A DNA stretch of 64,000 nucleotides, from assembly GCA_009760855.2 (NCBI GenBank), contig WPIO01000014.1:1203001-1267000 (forward strand), in the 5' to 3' direction. The notes beneath the pieces were generated by a model that saw only the letters and a list, made by a program, of their open reading frames with translations, did not search any database and had not been told where the DNA came from. Position numbers and translations under genes: made by a program. This document shows, piece after piece, positions 1 to 31,907 of the stretch. The stretch's first letter is position 1. The number at the start of each line of letters is the position of its first letter. This DNA is from Cristatella mucedo. Lineage: Eukaryota; Bryozoa; Phylactolaemata; Cristatellidae.

Positions 1-182
1 CATTTTGTACTTGTAAACGCATACAGGAAGAGGCATAAGTTCCCGACAATGCGTGGATGTGCTGATGCTGCTCTGGATGCATCCGTCCGAACATTAGCAT
101 CCTTGCTAAGCTCCAGCAGTCAGTTATTCATATAGTGTATCCTGACAGAAAGCATAATGGCTTCTTTACTTTGGCATTTCAG

Positions 183-18992
<18,810 letters not shown>

Positions 18993-19167
18993 AGCTGGCA
19001 GCTTGGCTTGGCTGGCGTGCGTCAGTCGGCGGCCGTGCATTTGTTTGCATTTCTTGCTCGCTGCTGCAGAGTCGCGCGGCTGCACCTGCGTGCACACACG
19101 CTCCTCTACCGAGCACGGCCAAGCTTGCAGAAGAGACACATTCGTCTCCGGGCTCGTCTCACAGAAG

Positions 19168-19225
<58 letters not shown>

Positions 19226-19793
19226 GCACGCACACACACACACTAACCTGTACTTTCCATCTTTTCATCTGCGGGCCTCGCGCGGGGCTTTGCTCGAGCA
19301 CTGATACACTCACCACCCCTCGAGATGAAGATCAGCGGTGCTCGCATGTCGCATCGTGAGATCCGGCTCTCTAGCTCGAGCCGTGTGCTGCGCAACTACT
19401 TCCGTTTGGTACCGTCGCCGGCGCCTCCTGCTGGACACTGGTTTCGGCCGTTGAGCCCTTGCTTCGCTGGCCTCGCGTTCTCACCGATACCCGTGCAGTG
19501 ACCCTCCCCCCTGTCATTTCTCTTTGCGCTATCTGTCTACTCGTCGCTGCAGTCCAGACCTCATTGCCTGCGCGTCCAGCAATCCTTTAATGAGCGTCCA
19601 GTCCGTCCACAGCATCCATCTGCATGGCTAGCATCAGACGCCTCCGTCCTTTCACTCAGCCTGGCAGCGCTCTAGTCTTCCGAGATACTCGACACAATAT
19701 AAGAAACGACGTGCAGCTACGATAGTGGTGCGTTCGTGCACCACCGTCGAGGGTGAAGCTTCGCTGACTGGCTGCGCTGTCTTTTCAAAGTAA

Positions 19794-19799
19794 AATAAA
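19794..19799 (+). terminator. Candidate poly(A) signal of KIAA0825
   Basis: AATAAA lies about 800 bases after the TGA at 18990-18992. The implied 3' UTR contains a (CA)n tract at about 19170-19245. It is the first clear AATAAA after the stop, but without transcript data it remains a candidate. Confidence 0.35.
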
Positions 19800-20901
19800 T
19801 CTGTTAAAGATCATCTGATTCAACAGCCTCGTTGATATAATGGCAGGTGAGCACTGGCAGCTTTCACTTTGCCTCGGCCTTCCAGCCAGCCCAGCAGCTG
19901 AATGGGTGGTTGGTGGCAGTCATTCATGCCGAAAGCAGCTTTAAAGGCTTGGCTTCCAGACTACAGTGAGAGCTGCCTCCAGCCGCAGTGGTGGTGTCCA
20001 CTCAGCAGGGCGTCGTGAAAGCTGCATCAATTTGCTTTCAGCAGCAGCAGCAACAGCTACTGCCCCAAGACGATTGATTTTTTGCTATTATTACGAGGCA
20101 GGCTCAACAGCTGCAGCACTGCTCGGCTTGATGAGGCCTTGAAGTGGCAAGGGTTCGACACACCTCAATTAATTAAGTCGACATCGTACACAGCAAGCAA
20201 GCTGAGCGTGCACATAATCTAATGCCGACAGATTGAATCGCCGTCCGATAATCCACGAACTCGAGTCAAATTTAATATCGAAACAACGAAAATGCACCGA
20301 AGACAACACGGCGAACAGTCGAAGTCGGCCAGTCGAGGCGACGCGTTCGTGAAAAAGCGACAGCAGCAGGACGACACAGAACAAGTCAGCTGCTCCTAGG
20401 GTACGACTTGAAAGACTAATTTCCTCAGTCCAATTTCCTAGTTCATTATTACCACACTAGCTTCGAGCGAAGCCCATTCAGCCCTACGAGCTCAGCACTC
20501 ACGGCTGCTAGCAGCGGCCTGCAGAAGATGAGTACCGTAAAAACTAACACCGGAAGTTTTGCAACAACACCTAACCAATGGCATGACCGGCCAGCTACAT
20601 CGTCAGATGGTGCCCGGGGACTCGACGAGCTTCAGAGAAGCTTCAGCCTTGAGAAGCTGAGCCTTCAGGGCATGAGAGTCGCCAGTCGTGACGGTCGCAG
20701 ACGGGCGGCGGTTCCACGGTGCGATTTCGGATGCCACGCCCGGCAACTCGACGACGCACAAAACGACGCACAGACGTTCGCCTGTGCGAGCTACGGTGCC
20801 GAGATGGCTACCCCCGCGTGACCACCGAAGTCAGTCATTACATCTGTGCTCCTGACTGGGCTACAGAGTACAACCAGAGAGCGGAAGGGATTGACGATAG
20901 T
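19800..20901. other. Intergenic space between convergent KIAA0825 and BTBD1/2
   Basis: About 1.1 kb between the KIAA0825 poly(A) candidate and the BTBD1/2 stop codon. The only notable frame is a plus-strand ORF at 20528-20821 with no recognisable domain, overlapping the likely BTBD1/2 3' UTR. No repeat family was recognised. Confidence 0.5.
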
Positions 20902-21591
20902 TCAGATGTAAAAAATGATTTCGGGCAACTGACCGTCCTCGACCGACGTGCCGTTATTGTTTCCAGCTGCGTACGAAAACTGGAATGTAACCTTGCCACT
21001 GGCTTGAGCATCGTACGTAACTTTGCGGAGTCCTTTCGTTCCGTAGTACGAATCTGGTCCCTGTCAAAAGCAAACACGACACGTGACAGCAGTGGGGCGC
21101 TGAGGGTGCATCAAAGCCTGCCGCCTTCGAAGCCGCATTGGCCAGAGCAACGTGCACTGTGCCACCGACGAGAGACCAGAGCGCTGCCTGCTCGAGCTGG
21201 GTGTCCACGACGTGGGAGGTCACACGAAGCCCAGTGCAGTGCCTGACAGCACGCTACGAGGTAACAGATGTTGCATAACATTCATGCGCATTCTGCAGGC
21301 CGGCCAGCAGCTTTCGTCGTTCCAGCTCACTTCTGCTGCTGCTGCTCTTAGCCAGCTCCTCGCTGAGAGCCGGTGTCCCGATGTACAGCTTTCCGAACTC
21401 GCGTTTCCTGCCGGCCATGCAGTACAGATTCCCATTGTGCCCTCTCCTTCCCCCACGCCTGGCCAATGACCACAGCAACTGGATGCCCCTCGGATGGGTT
21501 CTCCCCCTTCCAACTTGCAACCACTCACCCCGAGGACAGCCAATGGCAGCATGTTAGGAAGGCTGGCCCTACGACCCACGGCGAACTCTCT

Positions 21592-21634
<43 letters not shown>

Positions 21635-24600
21635 TACTCCTGTCGACCCCCCCTGCTCGTAAGATATTCAACTGAGTTGTATGACAGCGTGTGCTAGATA
21701 ATAATCCACAAAACAACTGCCACCGTCTAACATATAGCGAGGTAAAGGCGGGTCGATTTTATGCAGCTCAAGAACTCAATATCACCTATTGTTTCAGCTG
21801 ACTGAACATGGATCAGTATGGCCTGGCTGATTGGGTATTGACGTGTTGAGGGACAGCCACATCCTAAGCTGTGGTAACAAGGCAGAGCTATGCCGTATGC
21901 AAGGCATTCCAAACCCTAAATTGCAAAGGTCGTCTATTTGATAATTAACTGATCGGCAAGCTTCGGAAATAGCTTGCTGATCAGTTCAGCCAGGCACTGC
22001 TCGGCAAATTGTGCCGACTGCTGTGCAACTTATTAAGCAAATGGTGTCGATGACTCTGGTGCAGTACACATAATGCTACACGTTTTCAGTTGTGTAAGAA
22101 ATGATAAAGTCTAAAGGTTAAAGGTGAGCTGATTCAACAAACTCAATTATATAGCAGCAGAAGAGCCTTAACGGCTGTCACCACCGTTTGCACAAGGGAA
22201 ATAAAGGATCGATCACTGCAGGACCCGAACCCACGTGACCTGGGTCGTGGAGAGCGAGCTCCTTACCCCAGGACTAAGACCCAGGGACCCTATAAGGAAA
22301 CCACTTTGCTTACAACAGCATTGCTTGTTCCAGTTTTGAAGACAGACATTATCTGCTTGCATGCTATACAGGCAAAGGCTATTCAATCGGCTAGTGACTG
22401 CACAATTACAAGGCACGTAAATTTTGTGTATCAAGTCACACACCTAATTCTGCAGGTCAATCGCGTAGCGAGTTACAAGCGTCTACATTTAGGCTGCTGG
22501 AGATAGCATGTTGCCATGGATTGATACTTACATGCACATGAAAGGCGATGGCGTGATGTCTCGAAAAAAGCGAAATATGGGCCGCGACTTTCGCGCGGTT
22601 GAACGAACGTATTACGCACGGATTGGTCCTACTTAGGGAAGAAGAGGCTGCGTGTGCTAAGCACGAGTCTCTCACACGTTCACATCCTCCTTACACTTGT
22701 CGACACTGCAGTGAACAATGTCTCTATGCAGATGAAACACCCAAGCCTGCTGGCTATCGAGTGCATACCGAAAGCCGCTTAGGCTGCGAGTGCGCTATAC
22801 AAGACTCCTGCGTAACACCCACTTAGTCTTTATGGCTTTGTGGAGTTACAAACGGAGACACGTTACATTACTTCACAGCACTGCATACTGCACTGCACGC
22901 ACTACACTGCACAGCATCCCCCACCCCCGATGGCTCCCTCCCCCGATGACTCCCCCCCCCCCCCCCCCCCGATGGCCCCCCCCCCCCCCCCCCCGATGGC
23001 TCCCCCCCAGCAGCTCGAGCCCTTTCCCTGCTGCTCTGCATTGAGTCCCTGCACTCTCCTCAAATAAAATAAATAACAAGATCTGCTGCATGATCATCGC
23101 CGTTTTCCAACACGACAAGGCACACGAAAGCACTACTGAGAGCGCACAGCCACCGCATGCCGGCAGGGGGTACTGCTCACCTTGAGCGTGACAACTGCGA
23201 TGTAATGGGTGTTCTGCAAGATTTCCACGGGCTCACGGAACAGAACTCGAAAGGTCGAGCTAGACCCGTCGCAGGTGAACGACGTCTCCGTCTGCGCGAT
23301 AGCACGCTGACTATCGTGGTTGACCACCTTCAAAGCACCAAGCAGGTATTATGTGAAGCTTCCCCCCCCCCAGGGAGAGGAGGTGTCGCAGCGAGTACAG
23401 CAAACTCTTTTTGAGGGGAGAGAGCTTAAATCGGCGACTTTGCTCGCGGCTAGCCAACCCGTAGCAGGCTGCACGCCCGTCCGAGGGTAAGTTGGTGAGC
23501 CGTGATGGCACACTAGGTAAGGCGGTTGCTTTCACGACCTCGGTCCCGAGGTCTTGGGTTCGATTCCTACGGTGGGCGATTCTTTATCGCCACTGCAAGC
23601 GGTGGTGATAGCCGTAAAGGCTCTTCTGTCGCTATACAAAAAGAGGCTGTTTAATCAGCTAGGATGGTTTTTTTACGTCCCCCAGGCTCAAAGTGGCCCC
23701 CACACCCCCTCAGCCCATTTCGCGTCTGCCATCCCCGCCGCCGTCCCTGCTGCTGTCACGGCGGCCAGTCGAGACACTTGGCAATGACAGCGACAAGCAC
23801 TGGTGTCGCATGCTGAAGCAGTACCTGCATGGTGACGGCATACTCGGCTGGACCGTGAACGCTGCCGTAGAGACCAAAACCGATTATGTAGATCTTTTTG
23901 TTAACGATGAACCTACATACGAACGACTTCGATCAGCAAAAGCTCCGGCATAGTGCGATGGCGCTGCTGCTGCAGAGGGAGCCCCGAGCAGGCCACTGCA
24001 TGCTAGCCAGCGGAGGCTGCTGATTGCCGGCCGATCCGGTGCCACGCCGGCAGGGACGGCATCGGACGACGAAGCAGCCATGCTGAACTAACCGGGCTAA
24101 AAGGCTTCGAGGCTTAAACGCACGGGAGGGAGGGGGCGAGGCAGCTCGAGAGCCTGGCCCCATCGCAGAGCCTTGGCAGAAGAAAAGGTAAATGCATCCA
24201 CTCGGCCAATATCGCTCTGCCGAATTTTCGAGCTCAAGGTCAAGAACGCCGAGCAGAGAGCTGCCGAACGCCGAGCGGAGACAAGACACGCGGCTGGCTG
24301 CGTTGTAGGAGGCGGCGGCGGAGGACGTGGCAGGCTGACGACAGCGGGCTGGCTGCAGAGACGGCAGAAGGCGGGCGGCCGCGTGGGCGTGGCGGGCGGC
24401 CGCGTGGGCGTGGCGGGCGGCCGCGTGGGCGTGGCGGGCGGCCGCGTGGGCGTGGCGGGCGGCCGCGTGGGCGTGACGGGCGGCCTCGTGGGCGTGGCGT
24501 ACTTGATCTTGTCGCTCGTGCCGCTGTAGCCCCAGCGATGCTCGATCTGGCAGAAGCGCGACACGAGGCGCTCCTTGCCGACGGCGCAGCAGCGCGGCGT

Positions 24601-25716
24601 GTCGCAGAACGACACGGGCGGCTTCGGGTTGATGGCAAAGTAGCAGAAGAGCTCGACGAGCTCGGCGTCCGTGAGCAGCCGCGACTGGGCGACCTGCGCG
24701 GCGAACTCCTCGATCGTCATCAGCGGGAAGCGCAGCAGGCGGAGGGCGCGACCGAGCAGCTCGCGCTGGCTCTCGGGCTCGGCGGGCAGCGAGCGGCGCG
24801 CGCACTCGGCCTCGCTCCAGCGGCGCACGGCCTGGAACAGCTTGCTCTCGCGCACGCCGAGCGAGTCGCGCTCGAGCACGGCGCACAGCGTGTCCAGGTC
24901 GACCTCGGCGAAGCCGTCGGCGAGCAGCGCCTCGGACGTGTTCCGGTCGATCACGTCGAGGCAGAGCTTGGCCAGGTGCGGCTCGTCGAAGGCGCGCGCC
25001 TGCGTGAGCAGCGCGAATGCGTTCTCACTGCACACGTTCGTCTTGAGGAACTCGACGCAGGCGCTCTCCAGGGCAGGCACCGAGTACTTCTTCGCCGCGT
25101 ACAGCGTGCTCATGACCGTCTCCGAGTCGATGTCGACCTCGTCCGTGTACAGGAAGCGCAGCAGCGCCAGGAAGGCGCCCGGCTCCACGTCCGGAATGGC
25201 GATCTCGGCGGCGGCGGCTTCCCGGCCCTCGGACATCGGCCCGTTAAACATGGCGTCGAACACGGCGCTGCCGATCGCCAGTATCAGCTTGTGCGCCGGG
25301 AACCGGTTCTGAGTGGTCCGACTCAGCTCGGGCGGTCCGACGACGAAGTAAACGTCCGCCAGCGTGTCAGTGTTATAGACGAAGCTCAGCCGCTCCTTTA
25401 CGCTAAATTTCGCCGCTTGCCAGTTGTGAGCAGCGACTCGACCCTCTTGGGGCGAGTTGGCGTTGGACGGCGAAGACCGCACGACCAGGCTTTTGAACGC
25501 CCTGGCGGCGGGCTTGCCGTCGCCTCGACCGTCGCTGGGCAGCGGCGGAGGCGCAACGCCATCGCGCAGCGACTTGGCCGCGACTTCGCCTTCGGGCGAC
25601 GGCAGGCGCCCGCCGCCGCCGCCGTCCTCGTCGCGAGCTGGAGCAGCGCCCTCTCTGGCGCTGGTAGAGGGCGCTGCGCGGTTATTCTTTGGCAAGTCTC
25701 GATCAGACGCGGCCAT
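20902..25716 (-). CDS. BTBD2: BTBD1/BTBD2-type BTB-BACK-PHR protein, complete
   Basis: Four exons on the minus strand: 25716-24503, 23912-23825, 23327-23181, 21060-20902. They join in phases 2, 0, 0 to give 535 residues and TGA, close to human BTBD1 (482) and BTBD2 (525). Order: disordered Gly/Pro/Ser-rich N-terminus (1-97); [16 protein letters not shown] (about 105-235, with [38 protein letters not shown] and TLYAAKKY); BACK (about 236-350, with [10 protein letters not shown]); PHR (about 385-535, with [51 protein letters not shown] and [19 protein letters not shown]). Known family members are cytoplasmic BTB adaptors that bind CUL3 and topoisomerase I. I chose the first ATG (25716, G at -3 and +4); the upstream extension opens with GTG. 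BTBD1 and BTBD2 are vertebrate duplicates, so the exact symbol is uncertain. It is convergent with KIAA0825. Confidence 0.95.
22735..22880 (+). mobile_element. LINE subfamily 2 3'-end fragment
   Basis: Reverse complement of about 6345-6475 (shared CGAAAGCCGCTTAGGCTG-type sequence and the track leading to ACAAACGGAGACACGTTAC). It lies in the third BTBD1/2 intron and is followed by a homopolymeric C stretch at about 22950-23010. Confidence 0.65.
23497..23668 (+). mobile_element. tRNA-derived SINE, family B
   Basis: Box A-like TGGCACACTAGGTAAGG and near-consensus box B GGGTTCGATTCC, then the GGTGGTGATAGCCGTAAAGG body and TTTAATCAGCTAGGAT end. It lies antisense in the second BTBD1/2 intron. Confidence 0.8.
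24371..24496 (-). repeat. 21-bp GC-rich minisatellite, 6 copies, beside the BTBD1/2 exon 1 donor
   Basis: Six copies of a 21-bp unit (plus strand begins GCGGGCGGCCGCGTGGGCGTG) start seven bases inside the first intron. The unit is a multiple of three and free of stops in the gene's frame, so exon 1 reads open through the repeat for about another 135 codons. That extension encodes a TRPPATP-type repeat and is not expected in the normal protein, because the PHR domain resumes at 23912 in the correct phase. Confidence 0.9.
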
Positions 25717-25814
25717 TGCATGCGGCTTTGCACTTCGTCCTTTCGTGCTGATACGCGCAGTCCGGCTGCATGTCACGATCTAACCGACCCACCAGGGACA
25801 AAAACAACGCCGAC

Positions 25815-25824
25815 ATTTAAATAG
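25815..25824 (-). promoter_or_regulatory. A/T-rich TATA-like box upstream of the BTBD1/2 gene
   Basis: On the minus strand a TATTTAAAT stretch lies about 100 bases before the chosen start codon, in otherwise GC-rich DNA. It could be a core promoter element. Only composition and position support this. Confidence 0.25.
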
Positions 25825-27026
25825 AGTCGCTGTGTGGGCACACTTCCGGCGAGCAAGACGGCATTGCTGTTGGTGCGCATAAGGAATGGAGTAGTCAAGG
25901 ATTATTTCTGCCTCACACTCACACACACACGCACGCGCTCACGCACGCACACACACGCACACGAGTATGTATGTGTACGTTCAGTAGCGGAGCGAAATTA
26001 GTTGGGACCGAGTAGTTAAGTCTGGAGGTGCGGTGCAATTAATCTGAAAGCGAGACCGACTCGGAGGCTACTGAATAACCCGAAGCCAGGAGCGACCGCA
26101 AGGAAAACGACACGGTCTCGGTAATGGGCCATGCCTTTAGTTCGCATGCCCGGAACTCACTCCCGACTGACGAGATGACATCTCCTGAATTGAGGACGTT
26201 TAAACAAGCACCTGTTCCTCAGCATTTGCTGGGTCCGTGCGAATTTGTTGTTTGTAGTTATGCGCGCGGACGCTGCGCCGGTTATTACTATTCACGTTGA
26301 CATGCTTCCCCTACAGCATGTAAACAGATATTTAATTTCTCTGTGAGTGCCATAACAAATATATTATTGATAGTATTAAAGCAACCACTAGGCTACATTA
26401 ACTAAGACGCTTGGCTAGTAGGAAAGCGTAAGAAGGTCATCAGTCGAGGTTTTGAAACGAATTAACGAGATCGATGAACATAAGAATGGCCACAAAGAGT
26501 TGAATCCGATAGAATAACAACCACGCCCGAGTAAGAAATATATAGCGATACCTATCGAGATATATACACATATATCGATATATATATATATATATATGTA
26601 TATTTATTTATTTATATTTAAATGTATATAGCGAAACAAGATGCGAGCGGCTAGCATGATTTTACTTACCATTTAATTGCATTTTCCTTTGCAGCAAATG
26701 TAAAGCGCCTAGAAAGAGATTGAGTTCTCTGGGGGCGCTTTATCAAGTGCATTATTATTATTATAGCAGAGTAGCCACCGGAACAGGATAAAAATAATAA
26801 AAATAATTCAACGATATACATATACATAATTTGTATAGCTCCCTAGGATAACTAAATCTCTGTCCGGGTCCTGGCAGAGCGGCAGTCTCCTGGCAGAGAG
26901 TGGTTATAAATCCAGTCGGGGCACCATTTGGTACTAATATCTCGCTAGGCCACCGCGGGGGACAGCATCGACAAGCCCTACATCCGTCGTGGGGGGTCCC
27001 AGTCCGTGGGACTTTTTTGGAGAGTA

Positions 27027-27108
27027 CCTAGCAGAGGTTACGGAACCTCTGACCTAGACCTAGCAGAAGTTACGGAACCTCTGACCTAGACCTAGCAGAG
27101 GTTACGGA
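27027..27108. repeat. 32-bp tandem triplication with an internal palindrome
   Basis: Nearly three copies of a unit CCTAGCAGAGGTTACGGAAC plus 12 bases. Each full unit contains AGAGGTT and AACCTCT separated by four bases, so each copy can fold into a short hairpin. Confidence 0.85.
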
Positions 27109-27239
27109 AAGACAGCCACCGCCGAATTCATTTCGGGCGATACAAACGATCCCATTGAGACAGCAGCTTCGCAAATTTCGTAGGGACTCGGCTCCTTAGA
27201 ACGAAATACGAAATTCGAAAATCTATCATGGTCCATTGA

Positions 27240-28580
27240 AAATAGACTGGTCGCTTCTGGGTGACGCTCCCATTAAGATTTCTCGTTCGTATTTGCTCGT
27301 GGCAGTTTGCATCGGATTGCCATATTGGCCCGGACCATGGCAGTCAATTGCAATGGATTGCTGCCAAATGGTCGAGGCAATTGTAGTGAAATCGTTCGAT
27401 TACACAATAAACCATAAATTAGAGCAACATGCAATCACTATTAGAGCTTAAAGTGTACGTATTCTGGTCGTTTTGCGGCGGATTTCGGTGGATCGACTAC
27501 TAGCCCTTGCAGTTGCAGTCAATTGCACTGCATTGCTGCAGAATGGTTAACTCAATTACAGTGAATTTGTGTGCACAGTTGATTAAACAATAACCAAAGA
27601 GTAGAGCAGAGTACAATCGTAATTAGAGCTTCTAGTGTACGCGTTCTGGTCGCTGTACGGCGGATTGCAGCGGATTTTGGTGGATTTCGGTATGTGACCG
27701 GGCCGTTGCTGTCGATTGCAACTAATTGCGGAGAACGGGTGTGCACAATGGAGCAAAATTTTGTGGGTGCACTTTGAACTGAGTTTAGTCCTATATACAA
27801 TGTCAGTTAGAGCTTGGCGATGGCGATTTGATGATGATTTGCATTGGAATAGAGTGGATTGCGGTAGTTTCCCGAGGTCATTTCAGGCGATGGCCGCCCA
27901 TCGTCACAGTGCGAGGATGCATGATTTTTTTATTTTACGCGGTTGTGCACACAGCACGGGAAACTTTAATATGCAATAAAAACTGGAGCTCGGCAAAATC
28001 TATTTCGACTTGTATGTGGTTGATTCTGTAGATTGAAGTGGATTTCAGTATTGGCCCGGGCTCCTGCAGTCGATTGCAGAACATTGCACAAAAACGGCCG
28101 TACCAATGCAAGTAAAAATTTTTAAGTTCAATTGTCGCATAGTGTGCTGTCATATGCAATCAAAACAGGATTTTTTCGAATGGGATTTCTTTCGTTGCAC
28201 GGTGGAATGCAGTGGATTGTGGTATTGGCCTGGGCCAACGTAATGTTATTTCATTGGAATTCGTGAGAGCGCGTGAACGGAATTTCGCGAAATTTTCTGG
28301 TTACATTGTAAGTGTAGCGTTATTTGATATTCCAAACTTCTTGGAGCTGTGCGAAGCTGATATTTGTGGTGGATTTGACGGGAACTAGAATGTATTGTGG
28401 TACTGATGTCCGGCGTAAAAGCTCATTTGCATCAGTGTGCGTTCGCGAGGCGACATGAGATTTGGTGGATAGATAAAATCGAGCGTTTACAACAATATCA
28501 GTGAAAAGTTAAAGCTCGACAACGCTAGATCGCTTAGCTTAATTAGAGTGGATCGCGGTAATTCGTCGAACCCAATTTTT
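27240..28580. repeat. Strongly diverged tandem array, period about 177 bp
   Basis: A landmark block (TGGATT-type G/T-rich text, a GGCCCGGG-like core, then CAGTCGATTGCA-like sequence) recurs at about 27322, 27500, 27697, 27869, 28051, 28226 and 28402, possibly also 28575: steps of about 172-197 bases. A second landmark (TTAGAGCTT...GTGTACG...TTCTGGTCG) recurs at 27440 and 27621 and decays afterwards. I identified this by eye. No coding frame persists across units. Confidence 0.6.
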
Positions 28581-29381
28581 CTGGCTTTCAGACCTGGCGG
28601 CAAACGACCGCCGACCGCTTTGCATTTTGAAATGAAGTTTTGAAAGCCAAATGTGCAAAATATCGCTCTAAAGGAGCGTAAAAACGACGCCGTATCGGCA
28701 ACGATATGAAACAAGTGGAAAAGAAAGGCAGCAACCGCCAGCTACAATATGTTCCATTCAAGATTCGATCCAACTTTTTTCCACTGTAGTGCGAAGTGAG
28801 ACAACGGAGGGACGATTGAAAATGTACCCAATTTTCTGGTAAGTCTGAGTTGTGTTTCTCTGCGTAGCCAATGGCGATTCGCTTAATAAACCAGGAAGGG
28901 CACCCAATGCTGCCTTTGCCTCCTGGTGTTACAGACTGGGCGTCGAGTCTGTTCCAGCCCTAATAATTCAAGCAACCCGTAAGCGTGTAATGTATCTCCG
29001 TCTGTAACTCAACAAAGCCACGGAGACACTGGGTGGGTGATCCGCAGGAGAGCTTTGCTCTAGCGCACTGTAGGCCTAAGCGGCTTACGGTGCACATCCG
29101 GTTGCCAACAGACTTGATCTCACGCAACAAAGAGAGAAAGTGAGAAGCATAGCTGAGTCAGGAAGGCAGTCGAGGAAGTGCGTAGCGTACAAACGCAGGC
29201 GGACCGCTACAGCACCCCAAGATACGAGCAGCGAGCACTGAGTGGCCAGCGGAACACGACTGCGAAGTACAAGTTGCACTGAGCTGTTCGTCGCCATAGC
29301 ATCGACTCTCGTATTCTCGAAGCGTAGTCTCGCATCTAGTACGGAAGCTGCAGCTCCGAGCTCTGTCAGCCGCCTCCCTTA

Positions 29382-30140
<759 letters not shown>

Positions 30141-30389
30141 TGAGCTTCTGACCTCGCACGTAGCTGCTATTTTCTCGGCCTCCACTCTTGGTGTCCGTTC
30201 TCAGGCTTATTCGTTTCCGCCTCTAGCCTATTACATGGCTACTGCGCCAGCCTTCCATCCTCTCGCTCTATGTCTATTTAAGCACATTAGTCGGTCCATC
30301 TCCTAACCGCATCGTCTGCACAGAGCTCCATTCTAACCTGAGCTGGGTGGACCAGGAGCAGGGTTTGTACTAGGTTCCCTAATCGAACC

Positions 30390-31150
30390 CACTAAGGCAA
30401 GGACTCGAATCGCTGCTGAACCCGAGAGCTGCCCCAGTGCACCTTCAGCAAAGAAGAAAAGTGGTCAAACCTCTGGGATTTGTTAACTAGTCTTGCAGCT
30501 ATACTCGTCATCAGCTGCAGTGAATTGGTGGCTTTGTTCGGTAGCCCAGCCAAAATGGAATTGAAATAATCCATCCTGGACAGATCTAGGGAGCTAGTTA
30601 AATTTTTGCAAGCCACCGTGGTAGACAGTCCCAAATCTCATGTAGGGATCGGACGTAATGGTTAGCTGTGGATGCAGTCTAATTAATGAAACTTTAAAAA
30701 TGTATGCAGTTTTCAAAGACTACGCCTTATATCCGAGTACACAGTGACGTTGCACAGAAGCACCACATATTAAAAGAGAAAATGCTTCTAGACCACCCAG
30801 GGCTGGGGCTGTCCTATGAGTAGCAGTTCCGTTTTATCGTCGAAGGAAATCGGCTGAAATCCCGGGATCGGATGTCTGCAAGGCAATTTATCAGTTGCTG
30901 AGCAGATTCCGACGGTTTAAATGACAAATATTCAGATGAATACCGTCAGCATAACAGTGATAGCTGATTCCATTGGCCTGAATCACTTACCCTAGAGGTT
31001 CAGTATAAATTGAGAACAGCAAGGGACCAAGAACGGACCCTTGTCGGACTCCACAGGCGACTGGTCTGGTGGATGAGATCTGAGCCCCACACGTCACGAA
31101 TTGAACACGACCGGGCAAGTACCCGTCACAAGCAGATTTGGAGCTGAACA
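30390..31150 (-). mobile_element. CR1-like LINE fragment with reverse-transcriptase catalytic region
   Basis: The minus strand translates to RPVACGVRQGSVLGPLLF and shortly after to YHCYADG, the two hallmark blocks of non-LTR reverse transcriptase; the normal YADD is YADG here. Further along, 30392-30634 gives SRMDYFNSILAGLPNKA and SIAARLVNKS, the ORF2 C-terminal region. Stops between blocks show it is inactive. Confidence 0.8.
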
Positions 31151-31907
31151 CCTCCTGCCCCCCTCCGTGGTGATGGCACTTATTTTCACTGTTATGATAT
31201 GCTCATGTCCCTCCCCACGTTTCTTTTTGGGGAAGTGTTGTGTGCAGTGCCATGGCTTTTACGTACACGTCGTCGGCTGACATGCAAGAAAGTGGGAGCA
31301 CCAGACGAGCCAGGTGAACCGGGTTTCACTCCGATATAAAGGCTGCGAGCAGGCCAGCAGCAAGGATTACTGCTGGCCTAGCAGGATCGCAAGGATGGCA
31401 AGGATGCTACGACTTGATGATATTTAGCGTCGACTTTTCTCGATTTTTGTCGAAAAAGCACCGGTTGTTATATGATCAAAAATAAATTAAGTAAAAAGAA
31501 ATAAAATTAATGTAATAAAGTAATAAAGCACTGGATCAAGTCGGATCAATTTAGTCTAAAACTTGTTCCGCTCATCAATTTCTAGAGGGACCAGTGATAT
31601 GGTGGCAGAGAAAATTCGGTGATCTCTGATGCAAGCTGATGATTGATAAAAAAAAAGATCATCCCTCGGCTTCCTCGGGGTGGTGGGGGACACTATTGGT
31701 ACGACTCAGTGCTACTCGACGGGCTGCTGATCCGGTAGATGGAACTCTATGTGGCCTCTATAGCTTGAAGCATTTGATGAAGGGCAGTGCAGTTGGGGGT
31801 GGGCACAGGCCAGGATGAACCATGGCAGGTGCAAGGCTGGTGAAATACTGGAGGGGGAGACTGAGGGATTTCAGTCAGGTCGAACGATTCCTTCTGTGAA
31901 CATTAAG

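Noticed and set aside
1-138. Open plus-strand frame from the left edge as another KIAA0825 exon
   Set aside because: It has no donor in the phase needed to join the exon at 183-326 and no convincing similarity to the family.
20528-21469. Plus-strand ORFs opposite BTBD1/2 exon 4
   Set aside because: They overlap antisense a certain exon and its likely 3' UTR; no domain is seen.
24097-24502. BTBD1/2 exon 1 read straight through to a 559-codon protein
   Set aside because: The extra part is a 21-bp repeat followed by low-complexity sequence, whereas splicing at 24503 restores a complete PHR domain.
24538-25824. 428-codon plus-strand ORF
   Set aside because: Exact antisense shadow of BTBD1/2 exon 1, caused by GC-rich codon use.
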